A DNA stretch of 64,000 nucleotides from Cristatella mucedo (lineage: Eukaryota > Bryozoa > Phylactolaemata > Cristatellidae): NCBI GenBank assembly GCA_009760855.2, contig WPIO01000001.1, positions 7,756,001 through 7,820,000 on the forward strand. Direction: 5' to 3'. This document shows positions 1 to 11,894 of this stretch, piece by piece. The notes beneath the pieces are model-generated. The model was given only the letters and a program-made list of their open reading frames with translations. It did not search any database and was not told where the DNA came from. Within the stretch, counting starts at the first letter, position 1. The number at the start of each line of letters is the position of its first letter. The position numbers were made by a program, and so were the translations under genes.

Positions 1-917
1 TATTGCTTGGGTTAGTTTTCATTTAGAAATAATATGAAGGGAGTAGGGTAGAACGCAAAATACCTACCTTAATTCGAGGTCATAATTTTCATCTTGCTTA
101 CTTCTCGGTACTTTTGTAGCCTTTTCAGTTATTTTTACGTCTAGTTGTGTTTCAATGCACTTCCTATTTACATCTAATGTCATTGGGATTTATGCATGCA
201 AATTTTGCGGGAACTCCTACCATTTGTCAGCTCGGACCACTGAATTATCTGCCAACTTTTCCGAAGGCTACTGATTCCAATACCTAAGTACATTTGAATT
301 GGTAGAGGTAAATAACAACAACATCTTACGTTAGTGTTGATTTTAGGTGCTACTCAAAGTGCAACTTACTGCCCACAAATCCGCTCCAGCTGTTGCCTTC
401 AATCAATATATAAATACAGTGTTGGTGAGAGCAATGCTCGAAGCCCAGCGATCGTCGATGAACGCACGTTTCCTCTTCCTCCGAGTAAGCTCCAGTGTTC
501 GATTTGAGTTTAGCTGATGAGCATCAATAATATGATAATTAGGAGACATGCAAAAGTCCGATGCGCCTTCATCCTTCAACAGAGTCTCCACAAACTTTCA
601 CCAGAGAATTTTCGGCTTTCCGATTGCTCAAGAAGTCCACAATTCCTGCACAAGCTTGTAACAGCCGCTTTCTTATCCGGAGGAGGTGAGGTTTTTTGGA
701 GCACTTGTTACAATCTATCTCATTTATTTTCGGATGACGACACCGGCATAGAGCATATATCGAGACAATTAAAGTAAGAAGTCTCAAATTGAATTGATGA
801 CGTTTGTTTAAACCTCAAGACTCTCCTTGTTCCTCGCAGAACTGCTTAGTCCGCTTAAACTTTATTCAATTAAATTACGCGTGCCAAGTTTTCGGATGCT
901 ATCTTTAGTCAGTAGAC
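1..917. other. No feature recognised
   Basis: AT-rich DNA with stops in all frames. The short open frames at 403-787 overlap on both strands and show no protein-like pattern. Confidence 0.5.
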
Positions 918-988
918 ATGTAAAGTGCTTGAATAAGAGACTTGTTTCTGAGAGCACTATATACTTGCTGAGTCGCTATTATTATTAC
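918..988 (+). mobile_element. LINE A/SINE-type 3' tail fragment
   Basis: The order GTAAAGTGC, a GAGA..TTTCT middle, GAGAGCACTATA, then TATTATTATTA matches the structured 3' tail of LINE A (AAAGCGCC ... GGCGCTTTATC, then ATT repeats) with substitutions. No coding part is attached. Confidence 0.5.
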
Positions 989-3754
989 GATGGCTATTGC
1001 ATTGAAGAATGCAGAATTTTGGCGCAATTTCACAAGTCTTTAGACGCTTTGGCTTATACTTTTTGTTGAACGCCGCACTAAAGCGACTTACCGGTCGACC
1101 GCTCATTGAATTTTCGCAGGTTAAAGTTTTCTCATAGCAAAGGCTATTGCTTAATAGTCACGGCAGGCAAAACTAAGGCGTCAAGTGGCTTCACAAACTG
1201 GGTAACTGACCGCAAATAAGCATGAAGCACGAGCGTGCACTGAGTAAGAAATCCAACTCAACGCCACCGGGGTCGCGGCTCTGTCTGTCTGTACAATGAG
1301 CGGTCCACACGTGCCGCCTGTTTGCGAGGGATAAATGAAAACGAAGCCTGCGATAAGAAGATAAATGAATACAAAGATAAATAAATAAAATTATTTAATT
1401 TCTTTCTTCTTATTATTATTATTAAAAATATTTCATTTCTTAAATAAGAAGATGCGAAGCCTGCATGCGCTGGCACATTTACGTCCCTTAATTAGAAGCA
1501 GACCGAGTTATGCAGCCATTGACCTAGTGGCTAGTGTCAAGAAATCTATTTGGCTTCAGTGATCTCTCGCTAATGTGGTAGCCTTTTTAATTGTTCGCGG
1601 GTCGGACACATTTATCCTTCTGTGCCTGCAGCGCCTCCCTAGCTACTTAAGAGAAGCTCGCTTGAGCGGCCGACAACCGACGAAAGCCCTGAAGCGGATC
1701 GTTGCCATGGCGAAATGCTCCTATATCAGTGAATCAAGCTATATCGATTTCTTTTTTGTAGGACAATGTTAGATCACGGGGATACAACAGAGAAAACTCA
1801 GTCGCCATAGCAAAAAAGCGGACGCGGCTAGTTATCAGTTGTCGAAGCTCTCGGGAATACGCGTGTTTTAGGAAAATATATGGAAGAATGCCGCAATTGC
1901 ATGCAAGCCACTGCACTAGTAGAACATTGCTACACAACGCCGCTCGCCTTGTCAAGAAAGCGCAAATAATGAAAATTTATCCACAATTTTCAAGGGTTTC
2001 TACAGTGATCAACCAATTGCAATGGTAGGTTGTATCTTGGAGCCAAGACACAGCAGCGAAGCACAGCAAAAACGCAAGTCGGGCAATTACTCGTTAGACA
2101 AGTACATCAATCGGTCAAATACCAAAAACAACATACGCTCCCTGCATTAAAATAAGCTGTGCTTGGATTGAATGCGCTTTTAAAAACTTTAGAACTTTAT
2201 TCATTATACAAAGCCCTAAGTGAAAAAATGTAATGCCAGCAGCTTTCTTTCTAGGGAGGAAGGAACTGTACTTCTACAAGTGTTCTGCGAGCCGAAACTA
2301 AAGTTGCACTGCAGGCTGTCAACTCGCGTGTCTCATTGCGCCAAAACTCTTCAAGCCACTCTTTCACAGCACCGCTTCTGCCAATTGGCTAAAAATAGTC
2401 TGCTGCTAGGGCGCCTCGAGCTCGAGACCGTCACAGTACACAGTCGATAAAAGCTAACCGATACTGACGCTGCTGCTCGCGAAGCCGAACTTAGCGGACG
2501 TTCGGCGGCGACGCGGACACCGTCAGCACCGGACGCTTGAGTTACGAAATGCCTCGGCAGCCGCCGCAGTGATGCTGCTATGAGCGATCCCTCGCGAACG
2601 GACCACTTTCGTCTTCGCGACGTCGGAAACTCACCAGCCAGCCCGCTCATGAAGCACTGTTAACCGAGGATGCGTTCGAAGCTGGCAAAGGTGGCGGCGC
2701 GGCCGGGGAGAATTCCCTGATCAAGTGGCGGCGAGAACTGAGGCAAGAACGTCTCCGAGCGGGCGAGTACGGAGCGAGGCTGCTGTTTGCGCTCGCTTTG
2801 GCCGGGTGCAGCGCAATCCGAGCGCCGAGCTTCTGGATATGCACAAGCGGCGCGCGCGGTTGACAGCGTGCCACAGAAGCAACTGTGACATTATTGTTGA
2901 CAGAACGGCTCAGCAGACGGTTAGCATTTGCTCTCGGGCTAACGGGCCCATTACGAGCGGCCGCTTCGTGCGTTCAGGCCTAGTCAATGCGAATGCAGGC
3001 AAGAGGTACTTTTGAAAGTGGTGCTGCTGTGCAAGTAAACCGCACGTGAACGCCAACTGTAAGCCGAGCCAGAGAGGCCTCCTCAATGAGGGCTGAGGTG
3101 ACTGAAACGCATTTGTTTAGCCAATCCCGCTGCGACGCGATCAATGGCTCCATCTGAGGTGTGTGCTCCTACTCTCCGCTGGTGAGTTGCTGGAGTGGTC
3201 AATACCTTTAAAGCTCGATAGGCTGGCGTCAAGGTGAAAGGCGAGTTCGTTCGAATTTTCAGGGGGCGAAACTTCACCGGAAGCTCAGCGTGGAATCGCT
3301 GAAGCTCCACTTGCCCCCGCCCCCCCACCGCGAGCAAAGCTCCATGTCAGAAATCTGAGACGCAAGCACGGCGCGTAGAGATGTAGACAGAGCTCACCCC
3401 TTTCCGTGCCAACCGCGGCCTGTGCCGCTAGCGTGCGGACAAAGCACGAAGCAAGCTAACGGCGGTCGACCCAGAAATTGCTGATACTTTTTGTCTCCAT
3501 AAAGCAACGAAACATTTGCACAGATCACAGGGCTTTTAGAGTTCAGTACACAAACAACATCAGGCCACCCTTATCGCGTGCACGAAACTTAGTGTGAAAC
3601 TCGCGTGCAGGAAACACGGCAAGTCAATGGTTTGAAGAGTAGCTATCCTATCTGCGATAGCTCGCAAATCAAAATTAAAGCCTAATTCAAAAACCACACG
3701 GTGTTAAAGTGGAAAATAAAGCTGAGTCAACAGAAAGTCTTTATAGGCCTTGAT
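989..3754. other. Unannotated stretch with one AT-rich insert and a GC-rich patch
   Basis: No coding signal. At 1342-1464 an AT-rich block is bounded by the direct repeat CGAAGCCTGC (1342-1351 and 1455-1464), which may be a small insertion. From about 2450 to 2900 the DNA is GC- and CpG-rich with open frames on both strands, a composition effect. Confidence 0.4.
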
Positions 3755-3786
3755 TCTGAAGGTTTGATCATTCAAACCTTGAGAAT
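3755..3786. repeat. Imperfect hairpin
   Basis: TTCTGAAGGTTTGA pairs with TCAAACCTTGAGAA (one mismatch) around a TCAT loop, and the stem can extend by a further GA/TC. It lies just upstream of the recognisable LINE B coding remains. Confidence 0.5.
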
Positions 3787-3795
3787 CTCCTGCAG

Positions 3796-4745
3796 CAACT
3801 GAGAAACTGAATGCTTGCCTTGCCGACATTCGATCCTGGATGTCGGAGAACATTTTGAAACTATATGGCTTTGCTCTTCTAATAGGCGATGCTGTTGTGC
3901 GACCATCACCACGTACTCAAAATTTAGATGTCGTTTTCGACAGCTGCCTAAATTTTAAAAGCTTCATTCATTCATTTACAAACTTCTACAGCAAGCCATC
4001 ACGTCCGATCCCTATCCAAGATTAAGAGCTGTCTTCCACAGTGGCTTCCAAAACATTTCACAAGCTCCTTAGTTCTGTCTTGGCTTGATTATTGTAATTC
4101 CCTTTTGGCTGGGCTACCAAAGAAAGAAAAAAGGCCATTTAGGGCCACTGCAGCTGACTATGAATATGTCTGCAAGGCTTGTCTTCAAGTCCCAGAAGTT
4201 TGAGCACGTGTCTCCTTTGCTAAAAGAGCTAGGATGATTGTCAGGTGAACAACGGATACAGAGCAAAGTTCTTACGCTGACCCACAAGGCCCGCCACGGC
4301 TTGGCTTCTTCGTACCTAGCTGAACTGTTGCACCAGTTTCAGTCTCTACCCTCCCTCGGGTCCTGCGTGGACAAAAAAATAGCTGTCTCATTCCTCCGCT
4401 TAAGGACCGTTGGCGACAGAAGCTTTTGCTCTGCAGGTCCTATACTGTGGAACTCGCTTACACAATTCTTACGCAACTACAACTGCTCTTCTGCTGCCGA
4501 CTATGGCTCATCCTTTCAGCGGTCTACTACTGCTGACTACTAATTCCATGCTACTCACTACCTCAACTGCTTTCCTGACTCTGCTATGCTTCCCACTTTC
4601 TCTTTGTTGCGTGAGACGAAGTCTGTTGGCTACAGAATGCGTTTCGAAAGCCACTTAGGCTGTGAGTGAGCTAGACAAAACACTCCTGTGTAACACCGAC
4701 ATTAGACGTCTTTAGAGCTTTGTGAAGTTACAGAAGGAGATACGT
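3796..4745 (+). mobile_element. LINE family B, 5'-truncated copy (RT C-terminal part and 3' end)
   Basis: Translation gives KLNACLADIRSWMSEN, the segment after the catalytic box of CR1/L2-like RTs. It skips to YGFALLIG, so about 20 codons present in the copy at 8.3 kb are missing. LDYCNSLLAGLP and the C-terminal THKARHGLASSYLAEL ... FCSAGPILWNSLTQF follow. The 3' end holds the family-B block TGAGACGAAGTCTGTTGGC and ends near GAGATACGTTA. Several stops and frameshifts make it non-functional. Confidence 0.8.
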
Positions 4746-4990
4746 TATTAGGGTTACTTTCCCGGCCTTCTTTCTGCTTTATTTCAAAAAGTTCAGGACC
4801 CCATATCAGTGGGACTGTTACATGTCTATTCAAACGTACCCAGAAACGTGCAGTGTAATGAACAAAACGCTGATGTGACCACCTTGGTAGCCGGAGGGCA
4901 TGCATTCACCTCTAAGCAAACTAATGGTGCAACAAACGTGGCTCGCGATTTCAATGTCTGATGTGACGTGCTGTTTGTGCCAGGTTCTAC

Positions 4991-5092
<102 letters not shown>

Positions 5093-5499
5093 CAGATTCC
5101 GTGTGTGCCCCTGCTGCAGTTGTTATAAATGCGAACGCTTCATCTTGGGCCAATGGTTAAGCTATTGATGTTGTGCCTCGTGCCTCCTGCCAACTCTGGC
5201 GATTCATCATAGCTCCTATATATGTACGTTTTGAGAAGATTACAGTTTTATTTTCTATATCGCTTGCGTTCAATCTTGTTCCTCCTCGAGACTGCACTAG
5301 ATCTGTCGCCTCCGGAGCCACAGAAACACAACAGACACCTAAACCTTATGGCATGGCTGGATAGTGGTAGGTACTTCGCCAATGCACGCCAGTATAAAGA
5401 CAGTAGCAGGAACACTGGCTGGGCCGAGAGCGCTCACAGCTTAACAAATAAAGTCCTTATCCATACTGCAGACAAGTCAATTTGACAGCAACGGAAGGT

Positions 5500-5770
5500 T
5501 AGGGGCGTTCAATAGTGGCCGAGACTTACAACGACGGCTCTCCTTCCAAGAGCTCAAATGTCATAGCCGAGTCGGAATCGCAACTGAATGCCTATTTCAT
5601 GGTGCCAGCTTTAATGCGACCTCAGACACAGATTATGGCATAATCGCGATTAATGATTATCAACTATAATCCATCCGATTTTGCTGGGGCCGCTGTTCCA
5701 CTGCATCGTCCTTAAATCCATCTTCGGCCGAAAGGAAACACCTAGCAACCGGCTATGGTAGCCATCGACG
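5500..5770 (+). mobile_element. SINE family C copy
   Basis: AGTGGCCGAGA, then GAGTCGGAATCGCAACTG, then AGATTATGGCATAAT occur in the same order and spacing class as at 35.7 kb. The first two resemble the A and B boxes of a Ser/Leu-type tRNA. Boundaries are approximate. Confidence 0.45.
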
Positions 5771-6464
5771 TTCGGCTGCGCCACCTCATCAGACTTTAAC
5801 ACAAATTGCTACTGAGGACTTTCTGGACACCTTCTAAGCAGTCGCTGTGGTTGACTCGACCTAGTCTTCCTAGACAACAGCCTCACGAGCCAGACTTCAA
5901 AACTTCCACAGAGCTCTCAGCGTTTTGTAAGCGGAAGCCGTCGGCACTTCACTTGGCTCGAGACGCCTTTCGCCGTAGTGCTATCTTAATAGATAGTTGA
6001 ATATACCTCGTACTAGAGCGAAGTTAGTACACACAGTACAGGGAAGACCTGGCTAATTTAAACCGTTGCATGAGCAAATGCGACTTTGTCTTATCATACT
6101 CAGTATGCTTTCAGTCATTGCCTCAGCAATCCAGTCTGGTCTAGTTTAGCTTGACAGTCTGTGGGGTTTAAGGGACAACGTCCGGTGTTCAACATCTCTT
6201 AGAATCATATATCGCAGAGCAAAGTTTAGTTACTGTAAATGTGAACATGAAGTTCCATGCATTTTCTTGTATGATACACTGATTCAGAAATCTTTGCATG
6301 GGCGGAACCACTAGGCTTAGATCGCGATTCAAGTACTGGAATATGACAACATCACCTTTACCAGGCTGCAAAGTCCGTGGCATTATGGTAGAACACTTTA
6401 ACCAATTATTACGACACGAGAAAGAAGCAGTTTCCTTAAGTCGGAATGCATTCGAAAATTAATC
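5771..6464. other. No feature recognised
   Basis: Mixed-composition DNA. The 64-codon frames at 5806-6000 and 6383-6189 have no recognisable similarity. Confidence 0.4.
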
Positions 6465-6625
6465 TCCATTCAAAGGTATATATGTGACTTATTTGTATAG
6501 CTCTAGAAGAAACTTAATGTTTGTTCAGGCATTTCACAGATGCCACGGGGCTTGAGTTTACGACCTCGGCCATACCGTGGTCGGGGCGAGCAACTTCACC
6601 GCTTGGACAAATCAACTCGGCCAAT
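6465..6625 (-). mobile_element. SINE family A copy
   Basis: Read on the minus strand, a Ser/Leu-like tRNA head (GTCCAAGCGGTGAAGTTGCT, then CTCGCCCCGACCACGG and GGCCGAGGTCGTAAACTC) leads into AAGCCCCGTGGC and a tail (AAGTTTCTTCTAGAGC, TATACAAATAAG). This matches the better copies at 24.9 and 63.6 kb. Confidence 0.65.
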
Positions 6626-7249
6626 CAGCTTGCGACATAGACAGGTAGTCGTAGTGGTTGGCAGCTTCAATTAAAGTATCTTCTGCTGACAGGGTCAGTT
6701 CGACCCGGCACGCTTCAACCAACGCTTACACAGCTTCTGCTGATGAGAGCACACTAGATGTAACAAACAGTGGGCGTAAGATTTCTGCAGTCAGCCGGGC
6801 GAGATGATGCCGAATCGGGAAGACAAGAAGTCGTCCCGGCCAAAGTACGAAATCAACTCGAAGCTCTGACGTTCAACGTTGTGCACCTATGAGGTGACTG
6901 CGTAGTGCGACGACAAACTATCCACATCGATAGGACAAGCCAAGCCAAGCCAGCCCGACCCTGCAGTTAGCTATGCGGAAGCCACGCCCCCTTACAAGAG
7001 TCGCACTGCCATCTATCGCCACAGACCCATTGGTCTAGCATTAGCCTCTCCTGTCCAACCAGGCAGCCGTAGACTGAACGGCATAAATACACCTGAATCG
7101 GCTGTATCGCCTAGGCACGTCCGGTCAGCTCTACCTTGGCTATGTATACCTGCCCGCTTCAGTTGTACCGCTAAATACACCAACTCTTCTAGCTGCTCCT
7201 GACCCGGCCACTCTCAAGTGCCCTCTTTCCAGTAGATAGTACTTCCTGA
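6626..7249. other. No feature recognised
   Basis: No protein-like reading. It may include decayed 5' parts of the LINE at 7.25 kb, but I cannot show homology. Confidence 0.35.
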
Positions 7250-8160
7250 TGTTGACTGTGCGTGTGAAAAGGAGCCCTCAAAATTTCTGCAATTTCCCGA
7301 GTTAGTTCTGCTTGCAGGCGCATTCTTGTGTTTCCTCTGTTAGCGGAAGGAAGTATAGGAGGTAGGTAGCACTCATTGCAGGAGACTAAAATATTCACGC
7401 TGGAAATCTTAGCAACAGCCAGGTTCGCTCATTTCTTAGCTGTCTAAAGAACTTTGGTTTGGTCCAACACGTTAATGATACCACTCACGTCGGTGGCCAT
7501 ATCCTAGATCTCGTTATCACTAAGGATGTTAGCCTCATTAACCTTGTCGTGTGCCCGCTGACCCTCTCGGATCATTATCCGGTCTTGTTTACTGTTCCTG
7601 CTCCGTTTTAAGTACTAGCTGATTTAACAGCCTCTTTTGTATGGCGACAGAAGTGCATTTGCGGCTCTCACCAGCGCTTGCAGCATCGATCAGGGATCGC
7701 CCAATGTAGGATTCGAACCTATAAATTCGGGACCTATGTCCTGAAAAGCATCCACCTTACCTAATATGCCAACACGGCCAGCGATGTAACTTGAGCACAG
7801 CATTGACCAAAATGTTTTTTTTTTAATCTGTAGTCAATGCAGGTCTTCTTGATCGGCACCCAGACTCAACCGACAGCTTTCATACCCTCACTAATGCTGT
7901 GAACATGACACTTACGAGTGCTCTTGACAACCATGCTCCCGTACATTCTGTCCGTGAACAGAGTCGTGGAGATTCCTTTCAATTTCCAAAAAACTTCAAA
8001 AGATGCGCCGTGTTAAGCGCAGGCTTGAATTCCGTTTTAAGAAATCTGGGTCTGATGAAGATCTAGTCAGTTTCAATGACTTCTTTCGAATCTACAACCG
8101 GAAGCTTAAAAACCCAGGGCTTCTTTTTTCAATCGAAAACTGAAGTCCGTCCAGTCCATA
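7250..8160 (+). mobile_element. LINE family A relic: endonuclease C-terminus and linker
   Basis: At about 7374-7615 the reading is IAGD*NIH ... VRSFLSCLKNFGLVQHVNDT, then THVGGHILDLVI and SDHYPVLF. These are the GDFNIH, HxxGHxLDL and SDHYP blocks of an APE-type LINE endonuclease; the Phe codon of GDFNIH is replaced by a stop. After a SINE insertion (7618-7800) the linker resumes (DSFHTLTNAVNMTLTSALDN, HAPVHS, KRRLEFRFKKSG). The RT domain is missing. Confidence 0.75.
7618..7800 (-). mobile_element. SINE family D copy inserted in a LINE
   Basis: On the minus strand a tRNA-like head (TTGGCATATTAGGTAAGG as A box region, GGTTCGAATCC as B box) is followed by GGGCGATCCCTGATCG, then a body ending near GGCTGTTAAATCAGC. 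The end and the GCAGAAGAGC-like block recur at 62.9 and 63.8 kb. It interrupts the LINE endonuclease/linker reading, so it is younger than that LINE. Confidence 0.6.
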
Positions 8161-8164
8161 CCAA

Positions 8165-8252
8165 AACGGATTTATTAGACAGTAAAATATAAATATAATT
8201 CATTTATATAGCGCCCCAAGAGAACTTAATCGATACGCCGCTGTATTTGTAT
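8165..8252 (-). mobile_element. SINE A tail fragment
   Basis: The minus strand reads ATTAAGTTCTCTTGGGGCGC, then TATATAAATGAATTATATTTA, the SINE A tail without its tRNA-like head. Confidence 0.55.
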
Positions 8253-8273
8253 TAAAAACCGTCGGTATCTGCT

Positions 8274-9275
8274 ACAGCAACTGATAAACTTAATGCTTGC
8301 CTTGCCGACATTTTATCCTGGATGTAGGACAATTCATTGAAACTAAATGACAATAAAACTGAACCTCTTCTCATTCGAAAATCTAGGCGTGTGGCCGGAC
8401 TAGAAGGCTTTGCTCTTCTAATAGGTTATGCTCTTGTGCGACCACCACCATTTTCTAGGAGTTGAGGTGTCGTCTTCTACTACTGCCTAAACTTTGAAAA
8501 CTTCATTGAAAGAACTTTGCCACTGCTAGCAATCAAGTCCGATCCCTATCTAAGATTAGAAACTGTCCTTCACTGTAGCTTGCAAAAGATTTAACCAGCT
8601 CTTTAGTTCTGTCTCGGCTTGATTATTGTAATTCTTTTTTGGCTGGGCTTCCGAAAAAGTTGCTAGGCCACTGCAGTTGGCAATGAATATGGTTGCAAGG
8701 CTAGTTTACATGTCCCATAAGTTTGAACTTGCGTCTTGTTTGCTAAAAGAGCAAGGATGGCTGCTGGTTGATCAAGGGATGCAGAGACAAGTTATTACGC
8801 TCACCCACAAGGCCCGCCACGGCTTGGCTCCTATACCTTGCTGAACTGCTGTACCAGTTTCAGCCTCCTCGTGCCCTCAGGTCCTGTAAGGATAATAAAT
8901 TGGCTGTTCCATTACTCCGCTTAAAGACCGCTAGCGGCAGAAGCTTTTGCTCTGCAGGTCCTACAATGTGGAACTCACTTCCACGATTCTAATGCTACCA
9001 CAACTAATCTCATGCTGCCGACTATGGAAAATCCTTTTAAGCCAATCTGAGCTGCTACTTTCTATTTGCACGCTAATTCAACTGCTCTCGCAACACAGCT
9101 ATGCTTCCCACTTTCTCTTCGTTGTGTGAGATTAAGTCTGTTGGCTACCAAATGCGTACCGAAAGCCGCTTCGGCTATGAGTTCGCAATACAGACCTGAC
9201 CTGTGTAACACCCAAGTCGTTATGGCTTTGCTAAGTTACAGACGGAAGTACATAACATAACATAACATAACAGCT
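8274..9275 (+). mobile_element. LINE family B, 5'-truncated copy with likely target-site duplication
   Basis: RT C-terminal remains (ATDKLNACLADILSWM, then SLKLNDNKTEPLLIRKSRR, FALLIGYALVRPP, LTHKARHGLAP) with several stops, the conserved 3' block, and a tail of ACATA/ACATAAC repeats. GTCGGTATCTGCT at 8261-8273 and GTCGGTATCAGCT at 9276-9288 (12 of 13 identical) flank it, as expected of target-primed insertion. Confidence 0.78.
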
Positions 9276-9897
<622 letters not shown>

Positions 9898-10034
9898 CAC
9901 TTTGTTAGCACGTTCAGATTCAATTTAATCCTTTTGCTACGACATTCGGACGACAGCCACTGCCTTCGGCGACTCGAGCGCTACAGCAGCTCAAATTGAC
10001 CGGATGAGCCAGTTGCCCACTCCCTGCATGGCGG

Positions 10035-10403
10035 CTACTACTTAGGAAGACCTGTCCTCGGTGGAGGAACATTAAAACCCAGCACTCTCTTGAAGACCTT
10101 GAGCGCACCGGCCGGACGGCGAGGCTGTACTGCTCTGGCGTCAGTAGGTGCCTTCCCAGCGGACTGGGCCGCAGCTGGCGCCGACTGCCATTGCTCGGCC
10201 TGCGCATCGTTCGCCGCTGCGGTCGGCAAAGCCTGCACGGGCGGCGCCTGGCCGACTGGAGGATGCGGCTCACCTGGCGGCGAAAAGAGGCGGGCACGGT
10301 CGGTTAGCGCCTGGCGAACTTCGGCGGCAGCAAAGCCGCCGACGATCTCGCTTGGCAGCGCGGCGGTTTCACTGTCCGACGGAATAGCTGGCTCTAGAAT
10401 AGG
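10035..10403 (-). pseudogene. Ala/Pro-rich open frame, unrecognised
   Basis: After a TAG at about 10407, the minus strand stays open from ILEPAIPSDSETAALPSE through EVRQALTDRARLFSPP to FKRVLGFNVPPPRTGLPK and a stop. The amphipathic EVRQALTDRARL and basic Pro-rich C-terminus look more protein-like than the neighbours. High GC content lengthens open frames, and no family was recognised. It could be a gag-type relic. Confidence 0.3.
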
Positions 10404-10588
10404 CTAGAGCAGGCTTACTCATAGCGACGCTGAGAGCAACTCTCCGACGGGGCTGGACGTGCGTCGTTCGACTTCTAAAACCGAGGCGGCTAAGAGTGTG
10501 CCAGATCGGGCGGCCCGGCAAATATAGGCACCAATCATCAAAGGCTAACAATGCTTCTTGGGCAGGCGGCGGACGCCGACAGCGAAGG

Positions 10589-10828
10589 CTAGACCTCTCG
10601 CTCCTGTCTCTCCTCGCTTTGGCGGTAGGTCTCAAATTTCGTGCACAATTCATCGCAATCGGTACTGTCCGGCTCGGCACCGGCCCTACTGGCACTGATC
10701 GCTTCTGGAAGATTTTCAAGCACTGACCGGTGCACGTCCATTAGGTCTACCTTCTCCTTATCTGGTGACCTGTCACAATACGATTGAGCGGTATTCCTAC
10801 GGTTCCAGAGACAGGTTAAATCTATCAA
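10589..10828 (-). pseudogene. Acidic open frame, unrecognised
   Basis: Reads DRSPDKEKVDLMDVHRSVLE, then AEPDSTDCDELCTKFETYRQ and SEERQEREV before a stop. The charged, helical composition suggests a coding remnant, in a different frame from the open stretch at 10.04-10.40 kb. The two may be pieces of one frameshifted gene. Confidence 0.28.
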
Positions 10829-10830
10829 AT

Positions 10831-11269
10831 ATACAGCTCAACGTTTCGAGTAAATTAGTCACCAAGATAGTCTCAACAACAAAACTAGCGCAAGATGACC
10901 ATTAGGGTATCTCTGTGCTAATCACACTTCTGACACCAATTATTAAAAACTGGGGTATAGATAACTCTGTACAAACGTCCTTATGCCACCAACGTAGAGA
11001 TCGCAACTGTTGTAGTCCTTGTCGACTCTTGGCAAAAACCGGCGACATTGACCTTTGAAAAAAACTGCTAATGACACGTAGGAGTGACTCAGAAATCGGA
11101 ACATATGTCTTTAAAATTGGGCTATGCCAAATTATCTTCTGTAGCATCTACACGAAATCTGGGTCTCCTGTTCCATAATGACCGGTTTGCTAGATGACTA
11201 ATTCAGGTTCACTCACTCTCGTCTTCCTACTTTCAGCTAATAGTAATAATAACAATAAGCTAAGTAGTA
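10831..11269. other. No feature recognised
   Basis: AT-richer DNA without a coding pattern. The minus 81-codon frame at 11147-10902 is unrecognised. Confidence 0.35.
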
Positions 11270-11720
11270 TCGTCAAAAATAAGGCCTATTTAGGTAGGGA
11301 TCCAGCATTACAGCTGGTCCATGCATTCGGTGTATTCAGTTTTGTCTTCTGTAAGCCTATTCTTGTAAGTCTTTATGCTTATGCGCAATGGCGTGCATAA
11401 ATGTGGTACGAAACCTTTGCTGTTATGCTTGCCTGTCGTGCTTAATGTAGTCTCCACATTGCAACATTTCTTGCCGACCTGCGCTAGCTCTCCGTCAAGC
11501 CGCGTAGGAAATTCACGGTTTGGTTGCTCGTTTGAATGTCCCTTCCTTCATTGTCTGGCTCCAGCCCTTTACCTTGCAGACCTACTTATCATACCAGGCC
11601 GGGCTTTGTACCTTCAGGTCTTCTGGCACATTTCGTTGAGCTGGGTCTCGAGCCTATCTCAGATCCTCTGGAGACTGCACCTTCAGTTCGTTCACTGCCA
11701 AATCCTAAAATTCACTCCTA
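11270..11720 (+). mobile_element. Strongly decayed LINE A RT C-terminal part
   Basis: LQLVHAFGVFSFVFCKPILV matches the family-A segment LVHAFVTSRLDFCNS; further on, a second frame gives CLAPALYLADLLIIPGRALY, matching the block of type SLAPAYLSDLLTNQAKHRTT. Frames shift repeatedly. Confidence 0.55.
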
Positions 11721-11894
11721 ACTGACTTCACAACATCCCCCTAACTCATTAAATTCAATATTTCCGTAGCTCAATGACCACTACTGAACATCGAGCAAAC
11801 TTCAAGAGCCTCCTTTTGCCTATCTATCGCTTCACTCACTTGTACCAGCTTACCTACAATCAACCACGGTTACAAGCCACCCAAAAATCCAATG

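Noticed and set aside
7690-7795. tRNA gene on the minus strand with a perfect GGTTCGAATCC.
   Set aside because: The acceptor stem does not form and the block continues into the SINE D body shared with two other loci.
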